Part shown: positions 7,233-14,498 of the stretch, piece after piece
Layout of the letters: each line of letters starts with the position of its first letter
How positions within the stretch are numbered: the stretch's first letter is position 1
Source: Thiodiazotropha sp050305635
Lineage (GTDB): Bacteria; Pseudomonadota; Gammaproteobacteria; Chromatiales; Chromatiaceae
DNA length: 19,120 bases
Assembly: GCA_050305635.1 (NCBI GenBank)
Contig: JBNLFS010000114.1
Span: forward strand, 1-19,120
Direction of reading: 5' to 3'
Made by a program: the position numbers and the translations under genes
The notes under the pieces: generated by a model
The model's database searches: none
Told to the model about the DNA's origin: nothing
Seen by the model: the letters and a program-made list of their open reading frames with translations, nothing else

Positions 7233-7756
7233 GGAGATCCGTTTCAGGCAGGCGTGATGTTTTGATACGATCGGGTGGTCGGTTGGGTTACCGGAGCCGG
7301 CCAGGTGTACGGGTCCGATAGGATGATTGCGCGGCAGTGATGAAGCTCGGGTCGGGTCCTGTTCATCGTGATCCTCCAGTGATCGCTGCATACCCGAAAC
7401 GGGGGTCAACGGATGGTTCTGAGATATCTAAACTGCATTCAATTCTGAGGGCAGCCAAAATTACAAGATCATCTTCCTTTGTGCTTGGATTTATAACATA
7501 GAGTTGACTTGGATCAATAACCCGGTGAAGGTCGTTCCTATCCCCGGCCTATCAGCCTTGTCGGCGAGCATTCAAGCAGGGTTGGTCAAGCACACCATGA
7601 AGCGATTTGGAACCTGGTCAGGGGGTTTGGACATCCTCTGGATGACGACAATCCGGCGGCAATAAGACGCCTGAAATCCCCGTTCTCCCATAGGGTTCGT
7701 AGCGGAACGGTGGCCCGGTACCGATACGCCGCTTTATGGGCGGAATCAGACGTGTC
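7233..7756. other. Gene-poor stretch upstream of the HybE-like gene
   Basis: About 520 bases separate the preferred HybE-like start from the HDOD stop. The left part is an open upstream extension of the HybE-like frame that looks non-coding. The middle holds the FNR-type box and promoter. To the right, a plus-strand frame open from 7432 to 7659, with no good start, translates near 7531-7585 into KVVPIPGLSALSASIQAGL, which resembles the VVPIPGPSAL segment of RsmI-type tetrapyrrole methylases and may be a gene remnant. I see no RNA gene. Confidence 0.4.
7490..7517 (-). promoter_or_regulatory. FNR/ANR-type box overlapping a sigma-70-like promoter
   Basis: TTGACTTGGATCAA (7504-7517) matches the FNR consensus TTGAT-N4-ATCAA at nine of ten positions. 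On the minus strand its right half doubles as a -35 (TTGATC, 7512-7517), followed after 16 bases by TATAAA (7490-7495). A transcript from here would read towards the HybE-like gene with a leader of roughly 250 bases to its preferred start. A site on the -35 would usually block transcription, whereas FNR activation needs a site near -41, so the sign of control is uncertain. Confidence 0.45.
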
Positions 7757-8623
7757 CTATGAAGAGGCGCGCATTTTCTGATCGGGTGTGAGAATCAGGG
7801 ACAGGGTCGCCTGGGTTTGGGTGCGCATATCCTCCACCATCCCCGCAACCTCGTCAGGCTGCAAGCCGGTGATCTTCCACGCGTCAGGAGCGATGGCCCA
7901 GAGCATCTCATCGACCGACAGACCCACCATGTCGCCGTTGGCGATGGCTTTGGCGATGTGCACCAGGGAAACCTCAAGAGGGAAAGCGGGGGTCTTCTCC
8001 GGTGCGTTGTGGTATCCGCAGACGGCTTGAAAACTTTCAGGAAGATGCCAGGACTTCAACAGGGCCTGGCCGACATCCAGATGGGTAAAGCCGAGAATCT
8101 CTTGCTCTACTTCCGCAAGAATCCAGGTGTCGCCACCGGTGATGTGCAGGATGTCCCGGGACGGGTTCGGCAGCGCCAGGTAGATGACCAGGCGTCCCAC
8201 ATCGTGCAGCACACCCATCACGAACAGGCGTTCGCTGTGCAGGGTGTTGCAACGCTTGGCCAGTATCTGCGCCATCACACCCGTGGATACGGAATGCTGC
8301 CAGTACTCCCGCATGCTCACGAGTTGTTCCGGAATTCCGGTGAACGTGCGCTGGGCAACCGTGGCCATCGCCAGATCGCGCAGTTCCTCGCCGCCGAGCA
8401 GGCTCACGGCACGGGTAAGGGTTTCGACTTTTGACCTTTGTCCATACAGGGGGCTGTTCACCAGCCGCAGAATCCGCGCCGAAATATCGGCATCCTGGGC
8501 GATGAGTTCAGCCAGATCAACGACCGCATAGTCCTGGCTGGCGACCATTTGGTTGACCCGTATGCAGATGTCGGGCAGTGACACAAGATGTTCGATATCC
8601 TGAACCAGGGATTGTGGATCCAT
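7757..8623 (-). CDS. HDOD-domain signalling protein
   Basis: A 288-residue protein made almost wholly of one HDOD domain. Typical blocks are SLPDICIRVNQMV, ELIAQDADISARILRLVNSPLYG (the most conserved HDOD stretch), SLLGGEELRDLAMA, and VMGVLHDVGRLVIY with His140-Asp141. HDOD proteins are HD-superfamily relatives that mostly lack full catalytic metal sets and act in signalling, motility or stress pathways. Here one HD pair survives but GYP-type residues are absent, so enzymatic activity is doubtful. I start at ATG 8621-8623 because AGGCAGG lies just upstream; an ATG at 8633-8635 would add four residues without a ribosome binding site. It has no attached receiver, GGDEF or EAL domain. A Fur-like box covers its likely promoter. 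Confidence 0.9.
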   Translation of the reverse strand: MDPQSLVQDIEHLVSLPDICIRVNQMVASQDYAVVDLAELIAQDADISARILRLVNSPLYGQRSKVETLTRAVSLLGGEELRDLAMATVAQRTFTGIPEQLVSMREYWQHSVSTGVMAQILAKRCNTLHSERLFVMGVLHDVGRLVIYLALPNPSRDILHITGGDTWILAEVEQEILGFTHLDVGQALLKSWHLPESFQAVCGYHNAPEKTPAFPLEVSLVHIAKAIANGDMVGLSVDEMLWAIAPDAWKITGLQPDEVAGMVEDMRTQTQATLSLILTPDQKMRASS

Positions 8624-8653
8624 AACCTGCCTCATCGTGGATTGATCACCATA

Positions 8654-8668
8654 TGATAATGATTATAT
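8654..8668 (-). promoter_or_regulatory. Fur-like box over the -10 element of the HDOD gene
   Basis: TGATAATGATTATAT agrees with the 15-base Fur consensus TGATAATGATTATCA at 13 positions. Read on the minus strand, the same bases contain a perfect TATAAT (8662-8667), which would start transcription roughly 30 bases before the HDOD start codon. The -35 is poor. Fur bound here would cover the promoter. Confidence 0.5.
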
Positions 8669-8790
8669 GGGAAATAATGGTGCTGTTTGTATGGAAATGA
8701 GAACTGGTTGGATTTTTTTGCCTGAGGCCTGGTTTTGTCCCCGGCCAAACACGCGATGGTGCCGCCCATTGACATGGATAATATGGATCG

Positions 8791-10944
8791 TCAAAGCGCC
8801 AGGGCAGCCTGTACGCAGCGTAAAACCCCGTATTCGTATTCCCCGTCCAGGGCCTCGAAGATCGGCTTGAGGCGTTCGATGGGGGCGTGTTGTTCAAAGG
8901 TCCTGCGAATCGTCTCGAGCTGCCCGGAGGTGAGTGGCAGCGCCTCTTCCAGATTCAATCGCTGCTCGGTGATGGCTTGAGCCAGGTGGGTATAGACCGT
9001 GCCTGAAGTGAGATTGCGCTGCAGGGCAATGGCTGGGATGTCCAGTCCCTTGCGCAGCAGACTGAGCGTCTCTTCGAGGCTGTCGCGTGCGCCCGTAGCG
9101 GGTGCTTGCATGAACGATTCCAGGCAGGCGAGAAAGGCATCCCCGTAAGCTTCCAATTTGCGTGTGCCCACGCCTGAAATCCGCGCCAGTTGTTCCCGGT
9201 TACGGGGTCGCTGTTCGAGCATCTCCATCAGGGTGGCATCATGGAATATCTGATAGGCCGGCACACCCTGGGTTTCGGCAATCTCACGGCGCAGGGCGCG
9301 CAAGGCCTCCCAGGCCGGGTTGTTCCCCTCATCGAGCGATCCCTTGCGGCTGCGTCGGTCCTTTTGGCGTGTGGTGGGTTTGTGCAGTTTGCGCAGCATC
9401 AAACGGGTTTCGCCCCGCAGCACCGGGCGGCTCTCCTCGGTGAGGCGCAGTCCCCCATGGCCGTCCAGATCCACCGCGAGCAGGCCGCGGGCGATCAGCT
9501 GCCGGTACAGGGTGCGCCATTCCGCCGCGGAGAATTCTCCACCGATACCGAAGGTGCTGGCGGTGTGGTGCTGGAACGAAATCATGCGATCGTTCTGTTT
9601 CCCGAGCAGCACATCGATCAGATAGTTGACGCCGAACCGCTGTCCGGTGCGATAGACGCAGGAGAGCGCCTTCTGCGCCGCCTCCGTGGCATCCCAGGTG
9701 GCGGGCGGCTGCAGACAGGTGTCGCAGTTGCCGCAGGGCTCATCCCGGGGGTCGGAAAGGTAGCCCAGCATGACCTGACGGCGGCATGCGGTGGTTTCGC
9801 AGAGCGCCAGCATGGCATCCAGCTTGTGCCTTTCCCGACGTTTATGCGATGCCTCGGCTTCCGAGGCGGCCTGCATCTGCCGTAGGGTGATCACATCCTG
9901 CAGACCGTAAATCATCCAGGCATCCGCCGGTTGTCCGTCCCGTCCCGCCCGCCCGGTTTCCTGGTAATAGGCCTCGATGCTCTTGGGCAGGTTGGGATGG
10001 GCGACAAACCGCACATTGGGTTTGTCGATACCCATACCGAAGGCGATGGTGGCCACGATGACCACCCCCTCTTCATGAAGAAACCGGTTCTGGTGTCGTT
10101 CACGGGTCTGCGCATCCAACCCGGCGTGGTAGGGCAGGGCCTTGATCTGCCGGGTCTGCAGCCAGGTCGCCGTCTCCTCCACCCGCTTGCGCGACAGGCA
10201 GTAGACGATGCCCGCATCCCCCGGATGCTCCTGCTGGATGAACTGCAGCAACCGCTCCCGGGCATTGCCGTCATTCTCCATGATCTGGTAACGGATGTTC
10301 GGCCGATCGAAACCGACGATGAAGCGTTGCGCCTCATGCAATTCCAATCGCTGCACGATCTCTTCGCGGGTCGGTTCGTCCGCGGTGGCGGTCAGGGCGA
10401 TGCGCGGTACGTCGGGGAAACGTTCATGCAGCACGGACAGCTGGATGTATTCCGGACGGAAGTCGTGCCCCCATTGGGATACGCAATGCGCCTCGTCGAT
10501 GGCAAACAGGGCCAGTGGCGCCTCCTGCAGGCGTTGCAGGGTGCGCGGCATGAGCAGACGCTCCGGCGCCATGTAGAGCAGGTCGTAGTGACCTGCCAGG
10601 AGCTTCTCCTCCACATCCCGGGCTTCGTCCGCGCTGAGGCTCGAATTGAGAAAGGCCGCCGAGATGCCCAGTTGGCGCAGGCCGTTGACCTGATCCTGCA
10701 TCAGCGCGATGAGCGGCGATATCACCACCGCAACACCGGGCAGCAGCAGGGCGGGAATCTGGTAACAGAGGGATTTCCCCCCGCCGGTGGGCATCAGCAC
10801 CAGTGCGTCGCCGCCTCCGAGTAGTTGCTCGATGATCCGGTCCTGGGGGGGTCTGAAATCGTGATAGCCGAAGGTCCGGTTAAGAATTTCCCGGGCCTGG
10901 TCGAGGGTCGGATCGGTGTGTGTAGCGGTGGTCATCCTTGACAT
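8791..10944 (-). CDS. recQ: ATP-dependent DNA helicase RecQ
   Basis: A 717-residue 3'-5' helicase for recombination and fork repair. In order: the RecQ N-terminal motif with FGYHDFRPPQDRII (25-38), Walker A MPTGGGKS (51-58), the DEAH box in AIDEAHCVSQWGHDFRPEY (150-153), LTATAD, and motif VI QETGRAGRDG. A zinc-binding region (about 380-410, Cys in CETTAC and CGNCDTC) and a winged-helix domain follow, then an HRDC domain (about 550-600, GVPAYQIFHDATL and SGVGTRKLEAYG). About 100 further residues form a helix-turn-helix type extension (SLLRKGLDIPAIALQRNLTSGTVYTHL) like the HTH_40 domain of some RecQ and RecQ-like proteins. It is longer than E. coli RecQ (about 610) because of that tail. Two ATGs near the start (10944 and 10935) both lack a good ribosome binding site; I keep the longer. 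It is divergent from the AsnO-type gene. Confidence 0.96.
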   Translation of the reverse strand: MSRMTTATHTDPTLDQAREILNRTFGYHDFRPPQDRIIEQLLGGGDALVLMPTGGGKSLCYQIPALLLPGVAVVISPLIALMQDQVNGLRQLGISAAFLNSSLSADEARDVEEKLLAGHYDLLYMAPERLLMPRTLQRLQEAPLALFAIDEAHCVSQWGHDFRPEYIQLSVLHERFPDVPRIALTATADEPTREEIVQRLELHEAQRFIVGFDRPNIRYQIMENDGNARERLLQFIQQEHPGDAGIVYCLSRKRVEETATWLQTRQIKALPYHAGLDAQTRERHQNRFLHEEGVVIVATIAFGMGIDKPNVRFVAHPNLPKSIEAYYQETGRAGRDGQPADAWMIYGLQDVITLRQMQAASEAEASHKRRERHKLDAMLALCETTACRRQVMLGYLSDPRDEPCGNCDTCLQPPATWDATEAAQKALSCVYRTGQRFGVNYLIDVLLGKQNDRMISFQHHTASTFGIGGEFSAAEWRTLYRQLIARGLLAVDLDGHGGLRLTEESRPVLRGETRLMLRKLHKPTTRQKDRRSRKGSLDEGNNPAWEALRALRREIAETQGVPAYQIFHDATLMEMLEQRPRNREQLARISGVGTRKLEAYGDAFLACLESFMQAPATGARDSLEETLSLLRKGLDIPAIALQRNLTSGTVYTHLAQAITEQRLNLEEALPLTSGQLETIRRTFEQHAPIERLKPIFEALDGEYEYGVLRCVQAALAL

Positions 10945-11118
10945 TATCCGGTTGTGGTGAATCCTTCACAATGCCGCAAGCGCCATCCGGCTGAACGCGG
11001 CGGGTATCCTCGACAGCGCATCCAGGCTTCCCGGAGTGGTGCATGAATTCCCGGACGCCGCGCTGTAAGATGAAACTGTACACGGGTTTTTCTCAAGTTT
11101 GAACGACAGGTTCCTGAT

Positions 11119-12894
11119 ATGTGTGGATTGTGCGGTGAGTTGCGTTTCGATGGCCGGGGAGCGGATCTGGGCTTATTGGAGCGGATGAGTGAGCGGATCC
11201 GTCGCCGGGGGCCGGATCACGGCGGCAGCTACAGCGATGGCGCGCTCGGTTTTGCGCACCGCCGGCTCTCCATCATCGACCTGTCGGAGCATGCCAACCA
11301 GCCTATGGTGGACCAGAAGCTCAATCTGGCCCTGGTATTCAACGGTACCATCTACAACTACAAAACCCTTCGCGAAACCTTGCGCGGCATGGGCTATCAG
11401 TTTTTCTCGGATGGGGATACCGAGGTGATTCTCAAGGCCTACCACGCCTGGGGCGAGGATTGCGTCGACAAACTTTCCGGAATGTTTGCCTTCGCCATCT
11501 GGGATACCCAGGCTAAGCGCCTGTTCCTGGCCCGGGACCGGTTCGGTATCAAACCGCTCTATTATTCCCAGGACGCGGCGCGTTTCCGCTTTGCCTCCAA
11601 CACCCAGGCACTGCTGGCGGGTGGCGATGTGGATACCCGGCTGGATCCGATGGCGCTGCACTACCAGTTTACCCTGCATGGGGTGGTTCCTGCGCCGCAT
11701 ACCGTGTTCCGTGGCATCCGCAAACTGGCGCCGGGTCATACCCTGACCCTCGAGGCGAACGGGGCAGAACGCATCCGCGCCTACTGGCGCTACCCGGCCA
11801 CCCGGCCGGAAACGCCGATGAGCGAGAGCGACTGGCTCGATGCGATTCACGAGCAACTGCGCGAGGCGGTGCGCAAACGCAATGACATCGCCGACGTGCC
11901 GGTCGGGGTGCTGCTCTCCGGGGGACTGGATTCCAGCTTGCTGGTGGCTCTGCTGGCTGAGGCCGGGGTGAGCGACCTGCATACCTTCTCGGTGGGCTTC
12001 GAGGATCAGCCGGAGGAGAAGGGGAACGAGTTCGAGTATTCGGATCCGGTGGCGGAACGCTATGGGACCCGGCATCACAAGTTTCTGGTGCCCAATGGGG
12101 AAGTACTGAAACGCCTGCCTGAGGCGGTGGACAACATGGCGGAGCCGATGTTCGGCCAGGATGCGGTGGCCTTCTACCTGCTCGGCGAACAGGTCTCCCG
12201 GCAGATCAAGGTGGTCCAGTCCGGGCAGGGGGCGGACGAGGTATTTGGCGGTTATTTCTGGTACCCGCGGATTGCCGGAGAGCGTGAGGGCGAACCGGTC
12301 GAGCGCTTTGCGCGTCACTACTTCGACCGGGATCATGACGAATATCTGCGCATGATCGCTCCCGAGTATGCGGGGGAGGATTACACCCGAGCATTGCTGC
12401 GTGAACGGCTCGAAGCCTGTGAGGCGGACAGTCTCATCGATGCGGTGATGTATGTCGATCAAACCCTGCTGATCGTGGATGACCCGGTGAAGCGGGTGGA
12501 CAACATGACCATGGCCTGGGGACTGGAGGCGCGGGTACCGTTTCTCGATCACGATCTGGTGAGCCTGGCTGCCCGCTGTCCCCCGGAATTGAAAATGAAA
12601 GAGGGGGGTAAATATCCACTCAAGGCGATGGCGCGCGGCCTGTTACCCGAAAAGGTGATCGACCGGCCGAAAGGCTATTTCCCCATGCCGGCGTTGAAAT
12701 ACGTACGGGGTGAATTCCTGGAATTCATGAAACAGATTCTCAGTGACAGCGCCGCGCGAAACAGGGGGGTTTTCCAGGCGAAATATGTGGAGAGCCTGCT
12801 GGCGGCTCCGGACATGCATCACACCCGTATCCGGGGCAGCAAACTCTGGCATATCGCATTGTTTGAATTCTGGTTGCAACGCCATTTGGCATAG
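11119..12894 (+). CDS. asnO: AsnO-type glutamine amidotransferase (N-acetylglutaminylglutamine amidotransferase family)
   Basis: A 591-residue class II amidotransferase of asparagine-synthetase type. Cys2 (MCGLCGE) is the glutaminase nucleophile; the N-terminal domain (1 to about 190) has RRGPDHGG, HRRLSIIDLS, VFNGTIYNY and GDTEVILKAYHAWG. The ATP-pyrophosphatase domain starts with the PP-loop SGGLDSS (267-273). The stretches SVGFED...EFEYSDPVAERYGTRHHKF, VVQSGQGADEVFGGYFWYP and DDPVKRVDNMTMAWGLEARVPFLDHD are those of the subfamily that amidates the osmoprotectant dipeptide N-acetylglutaminylglutamine, rather than of plain AsnB. In that pathway a GNAT/ATP-grasp synthetase (ngg) and often an M42 peptidase are adjacent; neither is here. 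A usual EPMVSHD segment reads EPMFGQD. Cytoplasmic. A weak CAGG lies before the ATG. Family firm, substrate inferred. Confidence 0.85.
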   Translation: MCGLCGELRFDGRGADLGLLERMSERIRRRGPDHGGSYSDGALGFAHRRLSIIDLSEHANQPMVDQKLNLALVFNGTIYNYKTLRETLRGMGYQFFSDGDTEVILKAYHAWGEDCVDKLSGMFAFAIWDTQAKRLFLARDRFGIKPLYYSQDAARFRFASNTQALLAGGDVDTRLDPMALHYQFTLHGVVPAPHTVFRGIRKLAPGHTLTLEANGAERIRAYWRYPATRPETPMSESDWLDAIHEQLREAVRKRNDIADVPVGVLLSGGLDSSLLVALLAEAGVSDLHTFSVGFEDQPEEKGNEFEYSDPVAERYGTRHHKFLVPNGEVLKRLPEAVDNMAEPMFGQDAVAFYLLGEQVSRQIKVVQSGQGADEVFGGYFWYPRIAGEREGEPVERFARHYFDRDHDEYLRMIAPEYAGEDYTRALLRERLEACEADSLIDAVMYVDQTLLIVDDPVKRVDNMTMAWGLEARVPFLDHDLVSLAARCPPELKMKEGGKYPLKAMARGLLPEKVIDRPKGYFPMPALKYVRGEFLEFMKQILSDSAARNRGVFQAKYVESLLAAPDMHHTRIRGSKLWHIALFEFWLQRHLA

Positions 12895-12924
12895 GATGCA
12901 GCTAACCCGCAAACCTTCCCGGAT

Positions 12925-12951
12925 CCCGGCTTGCGCTTCGCTGCAACCGGG
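12925..12951. repeat. Palindromic intergenic repeat (CCCGG type)
   Basis: Arms CCCGG-C-TTGC and GCAA-CCGGG pair with one bulged C around GCTTCGCT. Read on the minus strand this is the GTAGCCCGG...GCAGCGAAGCGCAA...CCGGG pattern I know as a common dispersed intergenic repeat in proteobacteria. No T run follows, so it is not a typical terminator, though it sits 30 bases past the AsnO-type stop. Confidence 0.6.
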
Positions 12952-12979
12952 CTACACAGGGTGATGCTTGTGCCTTTTC

Positions 12980-13012
12980 GTCTCGTTCCCACGCAGAGCG
13001 TGGGAACGAGAC
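12980..13012. repeat. Perfect 15-bp-stem hairpin repeat (GTTCCCACGC type)
   Basis: GTCTCGTTCCCACGC (12980-12994), loop AGA, and its exact complement (12998-13012) form a perfect hairpin. The core GTTCCCACGC...GCGTGGGAAC is a widespread dispersed palindrome of bacterial intergenic regions. The 8-base sequence CTTGTGCC flanks it on both sides (12967-12974 and 13015-13022). No U run follows in either direction. Confidence 0.7.
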
Positions 13013-13163
13013 AACTTGTGCCGTTTGTGATTCCTGTGTGAGCCGAGCGAGACGCACAGCAACACCCATCAGCGGGGCGGGCTGTTTGAGTGCAACTCAC
13101 ACGGGTGCCCGCTGTTTTTCAATCCTCGATGCGGCTTGAGGCAAGCCTGATCCTGACGGTGAA

Positions 13164-13835
13164 TCAGGGAGAATTAGCAGCTTGCAGAATGTCCGGGGAC
13201 TCCCGGTAGATCTCCAGCAGCACTTCGGTCACCCGGGGACAGAACTGCTTGCCGCTTTCCAGGGCGATCATGTCGATCGCCGCCTGTTTCTCGATCTGTG
13301 TGCGGTAACTGCGGGTGGTGGTCATCGCATCGAACGCATCGACCACGGCGATGATCCGCGCGATGACGGGAATCTGGTCTCCCTTGAGGCCATCCGGATA
13401 GCCCTGGCCGTCCCATTGCTCATGGTGATGGAGTACGCACTTTGCCACTTCATCGATGAACGGATTGTCGAGACTGCGCAGCATATTGGCCGCGATGATC
13501 GGATGCTCCTTGATGATGTCATACTCCCGATCGGACAACTGTCCGGGCTTCAGCAGCACATGATCGGGGATGCCGATCTTGCCGATGTCGTGAAATCCTG
13601 CGGCGAGTGAGAGGATGTCCATCTCCTGGTCATTCAGACCGAGCCTCTGGCCGATGATCTCAGCCAGCTGCACCACCCGCGCCGAGTGCTCCTGGGTGTA
13701 GCTGTCACGGGATTTTAAGGCATGCCGGAGGAGGCTCTCCAGTTTGAAACCAATGTGGCTCTCCAGCAGTGAATGTCTTCTCGATTTTCCATCCGCCGGC
13801 ACTGAATCCAGATTGTTAAGATCGATTTCGCGCAT
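13164..13835 (-). CDS. Stand-alone HD-GYP domain phosphodiesterase
   Basis: A 223-residue protein consisting of one HD-GYP domain after a short basic leader. HD-GYP enzymes hydrolyse cyclic di-GMP, and some other cyclic dinucleotides. All signature parts are present: HSARVVQLAEIIGQRLGL, the catalytic HD pair His82-Asp83 in GFHDIGKIGIPD, LLKPGQLSDREYDIIKEHP, HHHEQWDGQGYPDGL with the GYP triplet at 145-147, and RIIAVVDAFDAMTTTRSYR. It should therefore be active. No receiver, PAS or membrane sensor is attached, which is unusual since most HD-GYP proteins carry a regulatory domain; control must come from transcription or a partner. GTGAGG lies rather far (about 14 bases) before the ATG. It converges on the palindromic repeats behind the AsnO-type gene. 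A plausible promoter lies upstream at 13902-13931. Confidence 0.93.
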   Translation of the reverse strand: MREIDLNNLDSVPADGKSRRHSLLESHIGFKLESLLRHALKSRDSYTQEHSARVVQLAEIIGQRLGLNDQEMDILSLAAGFHDIGKIGIPDHVLLKPGQLSDREYDIIKEHPIIAANMLRSLDNPFIDEVAKCVLHHHEQWDGQGYPDGLKGDQIPVIARIIAVVDAFDAMTTTRSYRTQIEKQAAIDMIALESGKQFCPRVTEVLLEIYRESPDILQAANSP

Positions 13836-14150
13836 CGAAAGGCCGCAACCTCACATGATTTAAAGGGTTTTTTTTTCATACTGGACTATCTTGATAGATG
13901 AAAAGTAACTTCCAGTTTTCAATTTTGTCAAATTGGATTGAACTCACCCCTCCTTCGGGAGGAGCACAGGAACGGGGCTAAGATGATGACTTTGAGCGGT
14001 GGTGTAAGAGGGGGATGACGGTAAACCGGTTAATTACAGGTTTTATCTCACTATATTAGTGCGTTAGAATTTCCTTATGAGGCATGTGCTTGAGAAAAAC
14101 GCAAGAAGGACCGACATCAGGCACCATAAACGACAAACGAGGTATCTACG
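13836..14150. other. Divergent intergenic region between HD-GYP gene and grxD, with two hairpins
   Basis: These 315 bases hold no credible gene. A nested dyad lies at 13873-13904 (outer arms TTTTCAT and ATGAAAA, inner CTATC-TT-GATAG), next to a long T run at 13868-13876. A perfect CCTCC-TTCG-GGAGG hairpin, with a stable UUCG-type loop, lies at 13949-13962. A 13-base dyad CACTA-TAT-TAGTG (14049-14061) overlaps a possible grxD -10. A small RNA or leader is possible but unproven. Confidence 0.45.
13902..13931 (-). promoter_or_regulatory. Candidate promoter for the HD-GYP gene
   Basis: On the minus strand a perfect TTGACA (13926-13931) is followed after 18 bases by TACTTT (13902-13907), a weak -10. 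It points towards the HD-GYP gene, about 70 bases before its start. Confidence 0.35.
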
Positions 14151-14498
14151 ATGGATGTACTGGAGCGAATCAGAGAACAGGTTGAAAACAACCCGATTGT
14201 GATCTACATGAAGGGAACACCTCAGTTCCCGATGTGCGGCTTTTCTTCCAGAGCCGCAGCCGCCCTGCAGGATTGCGGAGTGCCATTCGCCTACGTGAAC
14301 GTGCTGGCGGATCAGGAGATTTTCGAAAACCTGCCCCGCTATGCCGACTGGCCGACCTTTCCCCAAATCTATATTAACGGGGAGCTGATCGGTGGTTGCG
14401 ACATCACCCTGGAACTGCATCAGAACGGCGAATTGAGGTCCCTGATGGAAGAGGCGGCCGCCAAGGCGGCATCCGCGGGTGATAGCGGTTCCGAATGA
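14151..14498 (+). CDS. grxD: Monothiol glutaredoxin, Grx4 type
   Basis: A 115-residue monothiol glutaredoxin of the CGFS class, which carries and delivers [2Fe-2S] clusters, usually with BolA partners, in the cytoplasm. The opening (MDVLERIREQVENNPIVIYMKGTPQFPMCGFSSRA) has the conserved Lys of MKGTP and the active-site CGFS with Cys29. WPTFPQIYINGELIGGCDI supplies the conserved TFPQ and GGCD glutathione- and cluster-binding residues. Length and frame are normal apart from an Ala/Gly/Ser-rich tail (EEAAAKAASAGDSGSE). The stop overlaps the start of the next gene as ATGA, so the two are translationally coupled. The ribosome binding site is only modest (ACGAGG region before the ATG). The identification is secure. 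Confidence 0.95.
   Translation: MDVLERIREQVENNPIVIYMKGTPQFPMCGFSSRAAAALQDCGVPFAYVNVLADQEIFENLPRYADWPTFPQIYINGELIGGCDITLELHQNGELRSLMEEAAAKAASAGDSGSE

Noticed and set aside
7521..7788. A second plus-strand open frame ending inside the HDOD gene
   Set aside because: It has no start codon with a ribosome binding site, no recognisable domain and runs antisense into a real gene.
9931..10824. A 297-codon plus-strand open frame
   Set aside because: It is antisense to the RecQ helicase core and has no recognisable domain or ribosome binding site.
11173..12552. A 459-codon open frame on the minus strand
   Set aside because: It lies entirely antisense to the AsnO-type gene, whose protein is clearly conserved. 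The His/Arg/Gln-rich translation resembles no family; high-GC genes often leave the opposite strand open.
12980..13012. Strong hairpin read as an intrinsic terminator for the AsnO-type gene
   Set aside because: No T run follows on either strand and the sequence matches a dispersed repeat type, so repeat is the better call.
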